A DNA stretch of 64,000 nucleotides, taken from Pseudomonas fluorescens. Its GTDB lineage: Bacteria > Pseudomonadota > Gammaproteobacteria > Pseudomonadales > Pseudomonadaceae. Of this stretch, positions 12,683 through 21,314 are shown one piece after another. A program made the position numbers and the translations under genes. Position 1 is the first letter of the stretch. Every line of letters begins with the position of its first letter. The notes under the pieces were generated by a model. That model made no database searches and was not told the DNA's origin. It saw nothing but the letters and a program-made list of their open reading frames with translations. Where the stretch lies: assembly GCF_902497995.1 (NCBI RefSeq), contig NZ_CABVII010000006.1, forward strand, positions 62,001 to 126,000. Direction: 5' to 3'.

Positions 12683-14050
12683 ATGTCTCTAGAAATCGTT
12701 ATCCTCGCTGCCGGTCAAGGCACTCGCATGCGTTCGGCGTTGCCAAAGGTTCTGCACCCGATTGCCGGCAATTCGATGCTCGGCCATGTTATCCACAGCG
12801 CCCGGCAACTTGATCCGCAGCGCATCCACGTCGTGATCGGCCATGGCGCTGAAGCGGTGCGTGAACGCCTGGCCGCCGATGATTTGAATTTCGTCCTTCA
12901 GGACAAACAGCTCGGCACCGGCCATGCCGTGGCTCAGGCCGTACCGTTCATCGAATCCGACACTGTTCTGATTCTTTACGGTGATGTGCCGCTGATTGAG
13001 GTCGAAACACTTCAGCGCCTGCTCAAGAAAGTAGCCCCTCAACAGCTGGGCTTGCTCACCGTTGAACTGGAGGATCCTACCGGTTACGGCCGTATCATCC
13101 GCGATGCCGCTGGCAAGGTGACGGCCATCGTCGAGCAGAAAGATGCCAACGAAGCCGAGCGAGCGATCACCGAAGGCAACACCGGCATCCTGGCCCTGCC
13201 TTTCGCAAAACTGGGCGCCTGGATGAGCCGTCTCTCGAATAACAATGCCCAGGGCGAGTACTACCTGACCGACGTGATCGCCATGGCAGTCAGCGATGGT
13301 CTCGTGGTGGCTACCGAACAGCCTCACGACGCGATGGAAGTGCAGGGTGCCAACGATCGCAAGCAGCTCTCCGAGCTTGAGCGTCACTATCAATTGCGCG
13401 CGGGTCGCCGTTTGATGGCTCAGGGTGTGACGCTGCGAGACCCGGCACGTTTCGATGTGCGCGGTGAAGTGACCGTCGGTCGCGACGTGCTGATCGATAT
13501 CAACGTGATCCTTGAAGGCAAGGTCGTCATCGAAGACGACGTCGTGATCGGTCCGAACTGCGTGATCAAGGACAGTACCCTGCGCAAAGGCGCTGTGATC
13601 AAGGCCAACAGCCATATCGAAGGCGCTATTCTTGGTGAAGGCAGCGATGCCGGTCCGTTCGCTCGTCTTCGTCCAGGTACGGTGCTGGAGGCACGGGCCC
13701 ATGTGGGTAACTTTGTCGAGCTGAAAAATGCTCATCTGGGTGAAGGCGCCAAGGCGGGTCATTTGACTTACCTGGGCGATGCCGAGGTCGGCGCGCGCAC
13801 TAATATCGGCGCGGGCACCATCACCTGCAACTATGACGGCGCCAATAAGTGGAAAACCGTATTGGGCGAGGATGTGTTCATCGGTTCCAATAACTCGTTG
13901 GTGGCGCCTGTGGATATCTCTACCGGTGCAACCACGGCGGCCGGTTCGACCATTACGCAGGATGTGGATAACGCGCAACTGGCTGTGGGTAGAGCGCGCC
14001 AAAAGAATATCGACGGCTGGAAGCGGCCGGAGAAGATCAAGAAGAGCTGA
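12683..14050 (+). CDS. glmU: Bifunctional UDP-N-acetylglucosamine pyrophosphorylase / glucosamine-1-phosphate N-acetyltransferase
   Basis: Makes UDP-GlcNAc for peptidoglycan and lipopolysaccharide by acetylating glucosamine-1-phosphate and then adding UMP. The N-terminal nucleotidyltransferase motif is [17 protein letters not shown], with the substrate site Y-G-D-V-P-L-I. From about residue 250 a left-handed beta-helix of hexapeptide repeats begins ([20 protein letters not shown]), ending in N-Y-D-G-A-N-K and I-G-S-N. The length of 455 residues is normal. DnaA boxes occur at 12789-12797 and 13963-13971. glmR and glmS, which act in the same pathway, follow. Confidence 0.97.
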   Translation: MSLEIVILAAGQGTRMRSALPKVLHPIAGNSMLGHVIHSARQLDPQRIHVVIGHGAEAVRERLAADDLNFVLQDKQLGTGHAVAQAVPFIESDTVLILYGDVPLIEVETLQRLLKKVAPQQLGLLTVELEDPTGYGRIIRDAAGKVTAIVEQKDANEAERAITEGNTGILALPFAKLGAWMSRLSNNNAQGEYYLTDVIAMAVSDGLVVATEQPHDAMEVQGANDRKQLSELERHYQLRAGRRLMAQGVTLRDPARFDVRGEVTVGRDVLIDINVILEGKVVIEDDVVIGPNCVIKDSTLRKGAVIKANSHIEGAILGEGSDAGPFARLRPGTVLEARAHVGNFVELKNAHLGEGAKAGHLTYLGDAEVGARTNIGAGTITCNYDGANKWKTVLGEDVFIGSNNSLVAPVDISTGATTAAGSTITQDVDNAQLAVGRARQKNIDGWKRPEKIKKS

Positions 14051-14051
14051 G

Positions 14052-14252
14052 TTATCCACAGCGCTTCGTGGCGGTCTTGAGATCGCCTTCGCGGGCAAGC
14101 CGGTGCGCCACCGGCTCGCTCTTGCAGGCTTGGTTATCCACATCCAGTTTTGGATATCCACATGCAGGTTATCCACACAATGTGTGTACGGCCCTGGTCT
14201 GCAGGACGAGGCTTGCCACGAAGCTTTTTATCCACAGGCACTTTTATCCACA
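14052..14252. other. Array of five perfect DnaA boxes in the glmU-glmR gap
   Basis: Exact TTATCCACA 9-mers, all in the same orientation, lie at 14052-14060, 14134-14142, 14169-14177, 14228-14236 and 14244-14252; a one-mismatch copy (ATATCCACA) lies at 14154-14162. The stretch is non-coding. A 10-bp inverted repeat (14063-14072 with 14215-14224, GCTTCGTGGC/GCCACGAAGC) brackets the inner part. A binding site for DnaA is very likely; whether it titrates DnaA, helps initiation or controls glmR is unknown. Confidence 0.8.
14084..14128. repeat. Solitary REP-like palindrome
   Basis: Contains the REP half motif CCTTCGCGGGCAAGC followed by the short dyad CCGGTGCGCCACCGG and CTCGCTC. It resembles one arm of the paired REPs elsewhere in the window; the second arm is only faintly recognisable near 14201-14222, so this looks like a decayed REPIN lying within the DnaA-box array. 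Confidence 0.5.
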
Positions 14253-14339
14253 GATCGTTCCATCGTTTTCCGCTTGACGAGGTTTCACTTATAGGTTTTG
14301 ATTGCTTCCGTTATCTTTCGAATCGAAACTTACCAAATC

Positions 14340-15116
14340 ATGTCGAAGCGCAATACACCTCAACGCCGTCATAACATCCTCGCCTTGCTCAATGAGCAGG
14401 GCGAAGTCACTGTGGATGAGCTGGCCAAACGCTTCGAAACGTCGGAAGTTACGATACGCAAGGATCTGGCGGCGCTCGAAAGCAATGGGCTGCTGCTGCG
14501 CCGTTATGGCGGCGCCGTCACCATGCCTCAGGAATTGGTCGCCGATATCGGTCAACCGATTTCCAGATACAAGCAGGCAATCGCTCGCGCCGCCGTTTTG
14601 CGGATTCGCGAGCATGCGCGAATCATCATCGACAGCGGCAGCACGACGGCGGCAATGATTCCGGAACTCGGCCAACAACCGGGCCTGGTGGTGATGACCA
14701 ATTCGCTGCATGTCGCCAATGCCTTGAGCGAACTCGAACACGAGCCGGTGCTGTTGATGACCGGTGGTACCTGGGACCCGCATTCCGAATCCTTTCAGGG
14801 GCAGGTTGCCGAACAGGTACTACGCTCTTACGACTTCGACCAGTTATTCATCGGGGCCGATGGCATTGACCTGGTGCGCGGCACGACTACTTTTAACGAA
14901 TTGCTGGGACTGAGCCGGGTCATGGCGGAGGTCGCCCGTGAAGTGGTGGTGATGGTGGAGGCTGACAAGATCGGTCGCAAGATTCCCAACCTGGAGCTGC
15001 CATGGAGCAGCATCCATACCCTAATTACCGATGATCGACTGCCACTCGAGGCACGGGATCAGATTCAGGCCCGCGGTATCACTTTGATCTGCGCGGCTGC
15101 CAGTCAGGAGAAATAG
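14340..15116 (+). CDS. glmR: DeoR-family transcriptional regulator GlmR
   Basis: N-terminal DeoR helix-turn-helix ([24 protein letters not shown], then S-E-V-T-I-R-K-D-L) followed by a sugar-phosphate-sensing DeoRC domain with D-S-G-S-T-T-A and G-A-D-G-I-D. ATG 14340 gives [10 protein letters not shown] and 258 residues; the upstream in-frame TTG/ATT extension is not conserved-looking. In Pseudomonas a DeoR gene occupies this glmU-glmS slot and is named glmR. Position directly before glmS suggests control of glucosamine-6-phosphate synthesis, possibly through an amino-sugar phosphate. Confidence 0.88.
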   Translation: MSKRNTPQRRHNILALLNEQGEVTVDELAKRFETSEVTIRKDLAALESNGLLLRRYGGAVTMPQELVADIGQPISRYKQAIARAAVLRIREHARIIIDSGSTTAAMIPELGQQPGLVVMTNSLHVANALSELEHEPVLLMTGGTWDPHSESFQGQVAEQVLRSYDFDQLFIGADGIDLVRGTTTFNELLGLSRVMAEVAREVVVMVEADKIGRKIPNLELPWSSIHTLITDDRLPLEARDQIQARGITLICAAASQEK

Positions 15117-15117
15117 C

Positions 15118-16950
15118 ATGTGTGGAATTGTCGGCGCAGTCGCAGAACGTAACATTACCGCCATTTTGCTCGAAGGCCTCAAACGCCTGGAATACCGTGG
15201 TTATGACAGTGCCGGTGTGGCGGTCTTCACTAACAACGAGACCCTTGAGCGCACGCGTCGCCCGGGTAAGGTCAGTGAGTTGGAACAGGCCCTCGAAAGC
15301 GAACCGCTGATCGGTCGGCTGGGCATCGCCCACACTCGCTGGGCTACTCACGGTGCGCCTTGCGAACGTAACGCTCACCCGCATTTCTCTGGTGATCTGG
15401 CGGTGGTGCACAACGGCATCATCGAAAACCACGAAGCTTTGCGCGAACAACTCAAAGACTTGGGTTACGTCTTTACCTCGGACACCGACACCGAAGTCAT
15501 CGCCCACCTGCTGGCGCACAAGCTCAAGGACTTGCGCGATCTGACCGTGGCTCTCAAGGCGACTGTCAAAGAGCTGCATGGCGCTTATGGCCTGGCGGTG
15601 ATCAGTGCCCGGCAACCGGATCGTCTGGTCGCAGCCCGTAGCGGCAGCCCGTTGGTGATCGGTCTGGGCATGGGGGAAAACTTCCTGGCCTCCGACCAAT
15701 TGGCACTGCGTCAGGTCACGGATCGATTCATGTACCTTGAAGAAGGTGATATCGCCGAAATTCGCCGCGAGAGCGTGCAGATCTGGGACGTTAACGGCCA
15801 GGTCGTCGAGCGCGAATCCGTGCAGTATCGTGACGGAGCAGAAGCCGCCGACAAGGGCGAATTCCGCCATTACATGCTCAAGGAAATCCATGAGCAACCG
15901 GCCGTGGTGCAGCGCACCCTGGAAGGTCGCCTGAGTCAGAACCAGGTGTTGGTCGAGGCGTTTGGCCCACAGGCAGCCGAGCTGTTCGCCAAAGTGCGTA
16001 ATGTGCAGATCGTCGCATGCGGTACCAGCTACCACGCCGGCATGGTTGCCCGCTACTGGCTCGAAGAGCTGGCGGGTATCCCTTGCCAGGTCGAAGTCGC
16101 CAGCGAATTCCGTTATCGCAAGGTAGTGGTGCAGGCTGACACCTTGTTCGTGACCATTTCCCAGTCCGGTGAAACCGCCGACACCCTGGCCGCTCTGCGC
16201 AACGCCAAAGAGCTGGGCTACCTGGCGAGCCTGGCGATCTGCAACGTCGGTATCAGCTCGTTGGTACGTGAATCGGACCTGACACTGTTGACCCAGGCCG
16301 GTCGCGAAATCGGCGTGGCCTCCACCAAAGCCTTCACCACTCAGTTGGTAGGCTTGTTGTTGCTGACCCTGTCCCTGGGCCAGGTTCGCGGCACGCTGGC
16401 CAATGGCGTCGAGGCCACCCTGGTCGAAGAGTTACGTCGCCTGCCGGCCCGCCTGGAAAAAGCCCTGGCCATGGACAGCATTGTGGAGAAAGTGGCCGAG
16501 TTGTTCGCCGAGAAGAACCACACCCTGTTCCTCGGTCGTGGCGCGCAATTCCCGGTGGCAATGGAAGGAGCCCTCAAGCTCAAGGAAATTTCCTATATCC
16601 ATGCCGAAGCCTATCCGGCCGGCGAGCTGAAACACGGTCCGTTGGCGCTTGTGGATAACGACATGCCGGTAGTCACCGTAGCTCCGAACAACGAACTGCT
16701 GGAGAAGTTGAAATCCAACCTCCAGGAAGTTCGCGCCCGTGGTGGCGAGTTGATCGTCTTCGCAGACGAAGAGGCCGGCATGACCAATGGCGAAGGCACT
16801 CACGTGGTGCATATGCCGCACATCCACAACATCCTGTCGCCAATCCTCTATACCATCCCACTGCAGTTGCTCTCGTACTACGTGGCGGTATTGAAAGGCA
16901 CTGACGTCGATCAGCCACGCAACCTGGCGAAGTCGGTGACGGTGGAATAA
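15118..16950 (+). CDS. glmS: Glutamine-fructose-6-phosphate aminotransferase (isomerizing)
   Basis: Converts fructose-6-phosphate and glutamine to glucosamine-6-phosphate, the first step to UDP-GlcNAc. Cys2 of C-G-I-V-G-A-V is the glutaminase nucleophile once Met1 is removed; the N-terminal domain continues with T-R-W-A-T-H-G and H-N-G-I-I-E-N. Two SIS domains follow, with [17 protein letters not shown] and the C-terminal A-K-S-V-T-V-E. The length of 610 residues is normal. It begins one base after the glmR stop with an AGGAG site at 15106-15110, so the two are co-transcribed. A DnaA box lies inside (16650-16658) and another just after the stop (16952-16960). Confidence 0.98.
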   Translation: MCGIVGAVAERNITAILLEGLKRLEYRGYDSAGVAVFTNNETLERTRRPGKVSELEQALESEPLIGRLGIAHTRWATHGAPCERNAHPHFSGDLAVVHNGIIENHEALREQLKDLGYVFTSDTDTEVIAHLLAHKLKDLRDLTVALKATVKELHGAYGLAVISARQPDRLVAARSGSPLVIGLGMGENFLASDQLALRQVTDRFMYLEEGDIAEIRRESVQIWDVNGQVVERESVQYRDGAEAADKGEFRHYMLKEIHEQPAVVQRTLEGRLSQNQVLVEAFGPQAAELFAKVRNVQIVACGTSYHAGMVARYWLEELAGIPCQVEVASEFRYRKVVVQADTLFVTISQSGETADTLAALRNAKELGYLASLAICNVGISSLVRESDLTLLTQAGREIGVASTKAFTTQLVGLLLLTLSLGQVRGTLANGVEATLVEELRRLPARLEKALAMDSIVEKVAELFAEKNHTLFLGRGAQFPVAMEGALKLKEISYIHAEAYPAGELKHGPLALVDNDMPVVTVAPNNELLEKLKSNLQEVRARGGELIVFADEEAGMTNGEGTHVVHMPHIHNILSPILYTIPLQLLSYYVAVLKGTDVDQPRNLAKSVTVE

Positions 16951-16974
16951 GTTATCCACAAGTCGCGGTAGAGC

Positions 16975-17047
16975 AAAAAAGATCGCACTTTTCGCAGCGC
17001 CCACAGGAAACACACCTGTTGGAGCTGTCGAAGGCTGCGATCTTTTG
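16975..17047. repeat. Imperfect palindromic intergenic repeat, possible glmS terminator
   Basis: AAAAGATCGCA (16977-16987) pairs with TGCGATCTTTT (17036-17046), with an inner pair around CACAGG...CCTGTT. This layout (GATCGCA arms around a CCTGT core) looks like a dispersed short repeat common between genes in fluorescent pseudomonads. The run of T after the right arm makes it a plausible terminator for glmS. Confidence 0.6.
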
Positions 17048-17067
17048 ATTTTAAAAGGACATGTCCT

Positions 17068-17970
17068 ATGGACCGATTCCAGGAAATGCAGGTCTTTGCC
17101 GCTGTCGCCCAGGATCAGGGCTTCTCGGCGGCGGCGCGGCGTTTGGGCATGTCGGCCGCCAGCGTCACCCGAGCGGTGGCTGCGCTGGAGAAACGCATTG
17201 GCACGCTGTTGCTCACCCGCACGACGCGTAGCGTACATTTGAGCGAGGCCGGTCAGCGTTATCTGGAAGACTGTCGCAGAATTCTCGCCGAGGTGCAGGA
17301 AGCCGAGGACTCGGCGGCAGGCAGCCACGCCCAGCCTCGTGGGCAATTGACGATCACCGCGCCGGTGTTGTTTGGTGAGCTGTTTGTCACGCCATTGATG
17401 GTGGAATATCTGACCCGGTTTCCTGAAGTCAGCATCAATGGCTTGCTGGTCGACCGGGTGGTGAGCATGGTCGAGGAGGGCGTTGATGTCGCCGTGCGCA
17501 TCGGTGAGTTACCCGACAGTAATCAGCACGCGATTCGCGTGGGTGAAGTGCGGAGAGTGATTTGCGGTTCGCCACAGTTTCTGACGGCCCATGGTCGACC
17601 TCGACATCCTCACGATCTGGCTCAGGCGCCGGTTATTGCAACGTCCGCTATCGGTCAGCTGAGAAGCTGGCCTTTTCTTGACGCAGGTGAACCCCTGAGT
17701 GTTCGTCCGGAACCGCGGCTAGTGGTGACGGCGAACCAGGCGGCCATTATTGCGGCGTGTCTGGGTTTGGGTTTCACCCGGGTCTTGTCTTATCAGGTCG
17801 CGAGCAAAGTCGCGGCGGGTGAGTTGGAAATCGTCTTGGCGGATTTTGAACTGCCGCCATTGCCGATCCATGTGGTGTACCAGGGTGGACGCAACGCCCC
17901 GGCGCGGATTCGCAGTTTCGTGGATTTTGCAGTGAGCGCGTTGCGGGAGCATCCGGCCTTGCAAAGCTGA
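17068..17970 (+). CDS. LysR-family transcriptional regulator
   Basis: Typical 300-residue LysR protein: N-terminal winged helix (M-D-R-F-Q-E-M-Q-V-F-A-A-V-A-Q-D-Q-G-F-S-A-A-A-R-R-L-G-M-S-A-A-S-V-T-R-A is the usual pattern) and a C-terminal periplasmic-binding-like effector domain starting near G-Q-L-T-I-T-A-P. The target is unknown; the GST gene 130 bases downstream on the same strand is a candidate. A 12-bp palindrome (AGGACATGTCCT, 17056-17067) covers the ribosome site directly before ATG 17068 and could serve autoregulation. Confidence 0.93.
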   Translation: MDRFQEMQVFAAVAQDQGFSAAARRLGMSAASVTRAVAALEKRIGTLLLTRTTRSVHLSEAGQRYLEDCRRILAEVQEAEDSAAGSHAQPRGQLTITAPVLFGELFVTPLMVEYLTRFPEVSINGLLVDRVVSMVEEGVDVAVRIGELPDSNQHAIRVGEVRRVICGSPQFLTAHGRPRHPHDLAQAPVIATSAIGQLRSWPFLDAGEPLSVRPEPRLVVTANQAAIIAACLGLGFTRVLSYQVASKVAAGELEIVLADFELPPLPIHVVYQGGRNAPARIRSFVDFAVSALREHPALQS

Positions 17971-18100
17971 TTCATTATTGCTCTGGTTGAAATAATGGAT
18001 TGTGTTTGCTGGTTATTCTGTTGTTTTGGTCCCGAGGGCAAGATAGCGGTCATCGCCACTGATCTTTCCTGAAGAGCGCCACTACCCTGCGGAGTCGACC

Positions 18101-18727
18101 ATGCAAGCGATCAAGCTCTACAACTTCCCCCGTTCCGGCCATGCTCACCGCGTGGAGTTGATGCTATCCCTGCTGCAACTGCCGACCGAGTTGGTCTTCG
18201 TCGATCTGGCCAAGGGCGCACACAAGCAGCCGGAGTTCCTGACGCTCAATGCTTTCGGTCAGGTTCCGGTCATTGATGATCAAGGGGTGGTACTGGCGGA
18301 CTCCAACGCCATTCTGGTTTATCTGGCGCAAAAGTACGGCGAAGGCCGCTGGCTGCCCACCGACCCGGTCGGTGCCGCCAAGGTACAGCGTTGGTTGTCG
18401 GTCGCTGCCGGACCGATTGCCTTCGGCCCTGCCCGGGCCAGGTTGATCACAGTGTTTGGTGCGCCTCACAACGCTGAAGAAGCGATTACCCGTTCACATG
18501 ACTTGCTCAAAGTTATCGATCAGGAACTAGGCCATACGACTTATCTGGCAGGTAGCGAGCCGACCATTGCCGACGTCGCGGCGTATAGCTACATCGCCCA
18601 CGCACCCGAAGGTAATGTCTCCCTCGAAGACTACGGCAACGTGCGGGCCTGGCTGGCGCGCGTCGAAGCCTTGCCAGGTTTTGTCGGCATGCCGCGCACC
18701 GTCGCCGGCCTGCAAAAAACCGCCTGA
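18101..18727 (+). CDS. Glutathione S-transferase family protein
   Basis: The N-terminal thioredoxin-like half shows [15 protein letters not shown] and the cis-proline/glutathione-binding segment G-Q-V-P-V-I-D-D...[11 protein letters not shown]. The C-terminal half is the all-helical GST domain with [15 protein letters not shown], containing the N-capping Asp. The 208-residue length is normal. It likely conjugates or reduces electrophiles with glutathione; the substrate cannot be deduced. A GGAG ribosome site precedes ATG 18101, and the next gene, for a flavin-binding protein, starts 63 bases downstream. Confidence 0.92.
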   Translation: MQAIKLYNFPRSGHAHRVELMLSLLQLPTELVFVDLAKGAHKQPEFLTLNAFGQVPVIDDQGVVLADSNAILVYLAQKYGEGRWLPTDPVGAAKVQRWLSVAAGPIAFGPARARLITVFGAPHNAEEAITRSHDLLKVIDQELGHTTYLAGSEPTIADVAAYSYIAHAPEGNVSLEDYGNVRAWLARVEALPGFVGMPRTVAGLQKTA

Positions 18728-18790
18728 TGCCTGTGGCCCGACACTGACGGGCCGTTCACGCTGCGTCGATGGCGCAGGGGAGAAGCCGTT

Positions 18791-19732
18791 ATGGACCGTT
18801 CGCCCTGGCACGCTGGCGAGAAACAGTTGCAGGCTCACGTTGGTGTTGCCGAGCGAATGGAGGCGTTCGGTCGCAGGGTGATTCGCACCGAGATGCCGGA
18901 CCAGCACCGCACGTTCTATCAACAATTGCCGTTCATGCTGTACGGCGCGGTGGATGCCGATGGCAACCCATGGGCCAGCATTCTCGAAGGTGAGCCGGGC
19001 TTCGCTCACTCGCCCGAACCCGGTGTGCTGCACTTGGATAGCCTGCCAAGTGCCGATGATCCTGCGCAATTGAGCGATGGCGCGGCGATCGGCCTGCTGG
19101 GCATCGAACTGCACACTCAACGGCGCAACCGCATCAACGGTCGCATTCGCGCAATGACGGTGAGCGGCTTCGGTGTGAGCGTGGAGCAGTCCTTTGGCAA
19201 TTGCCCGCAATACATTCAGTTGCGGCAGTTTCGCTCGGTGCCGCTGGCGGATCCTTCGACCCGCATCGTCCAACATCGCGACGGACTGGATGACGCGGCT
19301 CGAGTCATGATCGCCGGTGCCGATACCTTTTTCGTCGCCAGTTATGTGGACGTCGATGATCAGCGTTCGATTGATATTTCGCACCGCGGCGGTCAGTCCG
19401 GGTTCGTGCAAGTGAAAGGCAATCGCCTGACCATTCCGGATTTCGCCGGCAATCGGTTCTTCAACACCTTAGGCAATCTGCTGCTCAACCCTCGCGCCGG
19501 TTTGCTGTTTATCGATTTCAACTCCGGTGATCTGTTGCAGCTCAGCGGGCGCACCGAAATCATCCTTGAAGGCCCGCAAATCGAAGCTTTTCAAGGGGCC
19601 GAGCGGCTGTGGACAGTCGACGTCGAAAGCGTCGTCCGTCGTCCGGCAGCACTGGCTTTGCGCTGGCGCTTCGATGGCGTTTCACCCACCAGTTTGCTCA
19701 CCGGTACCTGGGAGCAGGCCAGGGCTCGTTGA
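18791..19732 (+). CDS. Pyridoxamine-5'-phosphate-oxidase-like FMN-binding protein
   Basis: A 313-residue cytosolic protein with the split-barrel pattern of the PNPOx-like flavin-binding group, seen in L-P-F-M-L-Y-G-A-V-D-A-D-G-N-P-W-A-S and G-F-V-Q-V-K-G-N-R-L-T-I-P-D-F-A-G-N-R-F-F-N-T-L-G-N-L. The second half (R-A-G-L-L-F-I-D-F-N-S-G-D-L-L-Q-L-S-G) repeats the barrel strands. Related proteins can be fused to a ferredoxin-reductase-like domain, which is absent here. The neighbouring GST suggests a detoxification context, but no substrate can be named. A hairpin terminator overlaps the stop region. Confidence 0.8.
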   Translation: MDRSPWHAGEKQLQAHVGVAERMEAFGRRVIRTEMPDQHRTFYQQLPFMLYGAVDADGNPWASILEGEPGFAHSPEPGVLHLDSLPSADDPAQLSDGAAIGLLGIELHTQRRNRINGRIRAMTVSGFGVSVEQSFGNCPQYIQLRQFRSVPLADPSTRIVQHRDGLDDAARVMIAGADTFFVASYVDVDDQRSIDISHRGGQSGFVQVKGNRLTIPDFAGNRFFNTLGNLLLNPRAGLLFIDFNSGDLLQLSGRTEIILEGPQIEAFQGAERLWTVDVESVVRRPAALALRWRFDGVSPTSLLTGTWEQARAR

Positions 19733-19733
19733 C

Positions 19734-19756
19734 AAGGGGCCATGAATGGCCCTTTT
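19734..19756 (+). terminator. Intrinsic terminator after the PNPOx-like gene
   Basis: GGGCCAT (19737-19743) pairs with ATGGCCC (19746-19752), flanked by AAG and TTTT. It lies directly after the TGA stop. Confidence 0.75.
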
Positions 19757-19813
19757 CGCATTTGGTGGCGGCGGGTACTGATCAATCGTCGCAAGCGCAA
19801 AGCGCTGACGTAA

Positions 19814-20455
19814 TCAGGCCTGTTGCAGGAACGTCAACCGCACGGCGAAACCGATCAGCAGGCTGCCGAACAGCCACTGCTGCAAACGCTGGGCCGATGG
19901 ACTGCGTTGCAGCCAACGGCCCAGCGCGGCGCCGACCAGTGCGTAAGCACTGTCGAACAAAAAACCGACGCTGACCAGCGCTACGCCCAAGGTCGCAAAC
20001 TGCGCGAGTACCGGCCCGCCATCAGGATTGATGAATTGGGGCAACAGCACCGAGCAGAACAGCAGCGCTTTAGGGTTGAGCAGGTTGGTGAGCAAACCGC
20101 GCTGGATCGCTGCGCGCCAATGAGCTTTCCCGCAGACGGCTTGTGCACCGTTCAAGTTTGGCAGCAGTGTGGTTCGCAGGCACTGAATGCCGATCCACAG
20201 TAAATACGTAGCCCCGACTAGACGGACGACGCCGAAGGTCCAAGGCGCAGCTTTGAACAGCGTCGCCAGCCCCAGCGCCGCCAACGCCACATGGCAACCC
20301 CGGGCAACGCCCAAGCCCACCGCAGTCGCCAGCGCGGCACCTTTGCCCTGACGGGCACCGGTCTGCAAAAGCAGAATCATGTCCGGGCCCGGTAGCAGAT
20401 AAACCACAGCCAGCGCCATGAAAAACAGCCAGAGTCCTACCACCTTGCACCCCAT
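19814..20455 (-). CDS. LysE/RhtB-family amino-acid exporter
   Basis: Six-helix inner-membrane exporter of 213 residues. The family signature is seen early as L-L-P-G-P-D-M-I-L-L-L-Q-T-G-A-R-Q-G-K-G-A-A-L-A-T-A (G-P-D/N motif), with N-P-K-A-L-L-F in the middle. Members export amino acids or homoserine-like compounds out of the cell. It is divergent from the adjacent Lrp-type regulator gene, the usual arrangement for LysE exporters controlled by an amino-acid-sensing regulator; the 133-base gap has a matching inverted repeat. Confidence 0.93.
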   Translation of the reverse strand: MGCKVVGLWLFFMALAVVYLLPGPDMILLLQTGARQGKGAALATAVGLGVARGCHVALAALGLATLFKAAPWTFGVVRLVGATYLLWIGIQCLRTTLLPNLNGAQAVCGKAHWRAAIQRGLLTNLLNPKALLFCSVLLPQFINPDGGPVLAQFATLGVALVSVGFLFDSAYALVGAALGRWLQRSPSAQRLQQWLFGSLLIGFAVRLTFLQQA

Positions 20456-20506
20456 TCATTATCGATTCGGTACGCGCAGTCTAGGGCTGAAGAGCCGGGC
20501 AGGTGG

Positions 20507-20565
20507 TTGCGTAGTTTGCTTCTAACTCGTCTTCGGTTGGCATAACCTGCTACTAAACTACGCAA
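20507..20565. promoter_or_regulatory. Inverted-repeat operator candidate between the LysE exporter and Lrp regulator
   Basis: TTGCGTAGTTT at 20507-20517 and its exact reverse complement AAACTACGCAA at 20555-20565 are separated by 37 bases in the divergent gap. Lrp/AsnC proteins bind spaced sites as octamers, so this is a good candidate for the binding site of the adjacent regulator. Confidence 0.65.
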
Positions 20566-20588
20566 GAGCCATCAGGATCTGCCAAACC

Positions 20589-21062
20589 ATGAAACTTGAC
20601 GCCTACGACCGCAAAATTCTCGCCGCGCTGCAACGGGATGGTCGCCTGAGCAATGTGCAACTGGCTGACGAGATCGGACTGTCCGCGTCGCCCTGTTTAC
20701 GCCGGGTACGGATGCTCGAAGAAGCCGGGGTGATTCGCGGCTATCAGGCCAATCTCGATCGTGATGAAGTAGGGCTGGGGCTGACAGTGTTCGTCGGGGT
20801 CAAGGTCGAGCGCCACAACGATGAACAGGCGGAGTCCTTTCGTCTGGCCGTGACGGCATTGCCTGAGGTGATTTCGGCATTTCTGGTATCAGGTGAATCG
20901 GATTTTCTGCTGCAAGTGGTGGTGCCGGATCTGCGCGCCTATGACCGTTTTCTCACCGAGAGGCTGTTGAAGTTGCCAGGCGTGAGTGACATCCGCAGCA
21001 ACTTTGCGATTCACACAGTGAAGACGCCGGGAGCGTTGCCGTTGGGGCATTTGCCGGGCTGA
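20589..21062 (+). CDS. Lrp/AsnC-family transcriptional regulator
   Basis: The 157-residue protein begins with the Lrp winged helix (K-L-D-A-Y-D-R-K-I-L-A-A-L-Q-R-D-G-R-L-S-N-V-Q-L-A is the family pattern; S-A-S-P-C-L-R-R-V-R-M-L-E-E-A-G-V-I-R-G-Y follows) and ends in the RAM effector domain, visible as A-F-L-V-S-G-E-S-D-F-L-L-Q-V-V-V-P-D. It probably senses an amino acid and controls the divergent LysE exporter. ATG 20589 follows an AGGAT site. A 10-bp hairpin terminator lies just downstream. Confidence 0.94.
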   Translation: MKLDAYDRKILAALQRDGRLSNVQLADEIGLSASPCLRRVRMLEEAGVIRGYQANLDRDEVGLGLTVFVGVKVERHNDEQAESFRLAVTALPEVISAFLVSGESDFLLQVVVPDLRAYDRFLTERLLKLPGVSDIRSNFAIHTVKTPGALPLGHLPG

Positions 21063-21073
21063 AAAGCGAAAAA

Positions 21074-21110
21074 ATCGTCCGAACGCGGCCCGAGCCTTCG
21101 GACGATCTTT
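21074..21110 (+). terminator. Intrinsic terminator after the Lrp regulator
   Basis: ATCGTCCGAA (21074-21083) pairs perfectly with TTCGGACGAT (21097-21106), preceded by A-rich sequence and followed by CTTT, 12 bases after the stop. Confidence 0.8.
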
Positions 21111-21261
21111 GGAACTTTCTACAGCTGCGTCGACATCCCCTCCACATTCATCGCCGCTTGGCGCAATGCCAGTTTTCCAGTCCAAGTCCTTGTATGAAAG
21201 GCCGACACCCGGCGGAAGGGATTTTTGAATCTGTCGAAACAATACGAAAATTTTCACCCAT

Positions 21262-21280
21262 TTCGTTATATCGTAACGAA
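21262..21280 (+). promoter_or_regulatory. Zur-like operator upstream of the SPFH-ATPase operon
   Basis: A 7-bp perfect dyad TTCGTTA-N5-TAACGAA spans 21262-21280. Its core GTTAT-ATC-GTAAC (21265-21277) differs at one arm position from the Zur half-site pattern GTTAT-N3-ATAAC. It ends 34 bases before the preferred start of the first operon gene. I see no sharp -35/-10 pair, though TTATAT (21266-21271) inside the dyad could be a -10. Confidence 0.55.
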
Positions 21281-21314
21281 CGATGACGTCAGCAGAGCTG
21301 AACACTGGGGTGGT

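Noticed and set aside
14150..14374. Short open frames in the glmU-glmR gap
   Set aside because: They differ in frame, have no ribosome sites and run through DnaA boxes and REP sequence.
21225..21314. Upstream TTG start for the first SPFH gene
   Set aside because: It would put the Zur-like dyad inside the gene and adds residues without a ribosome site.
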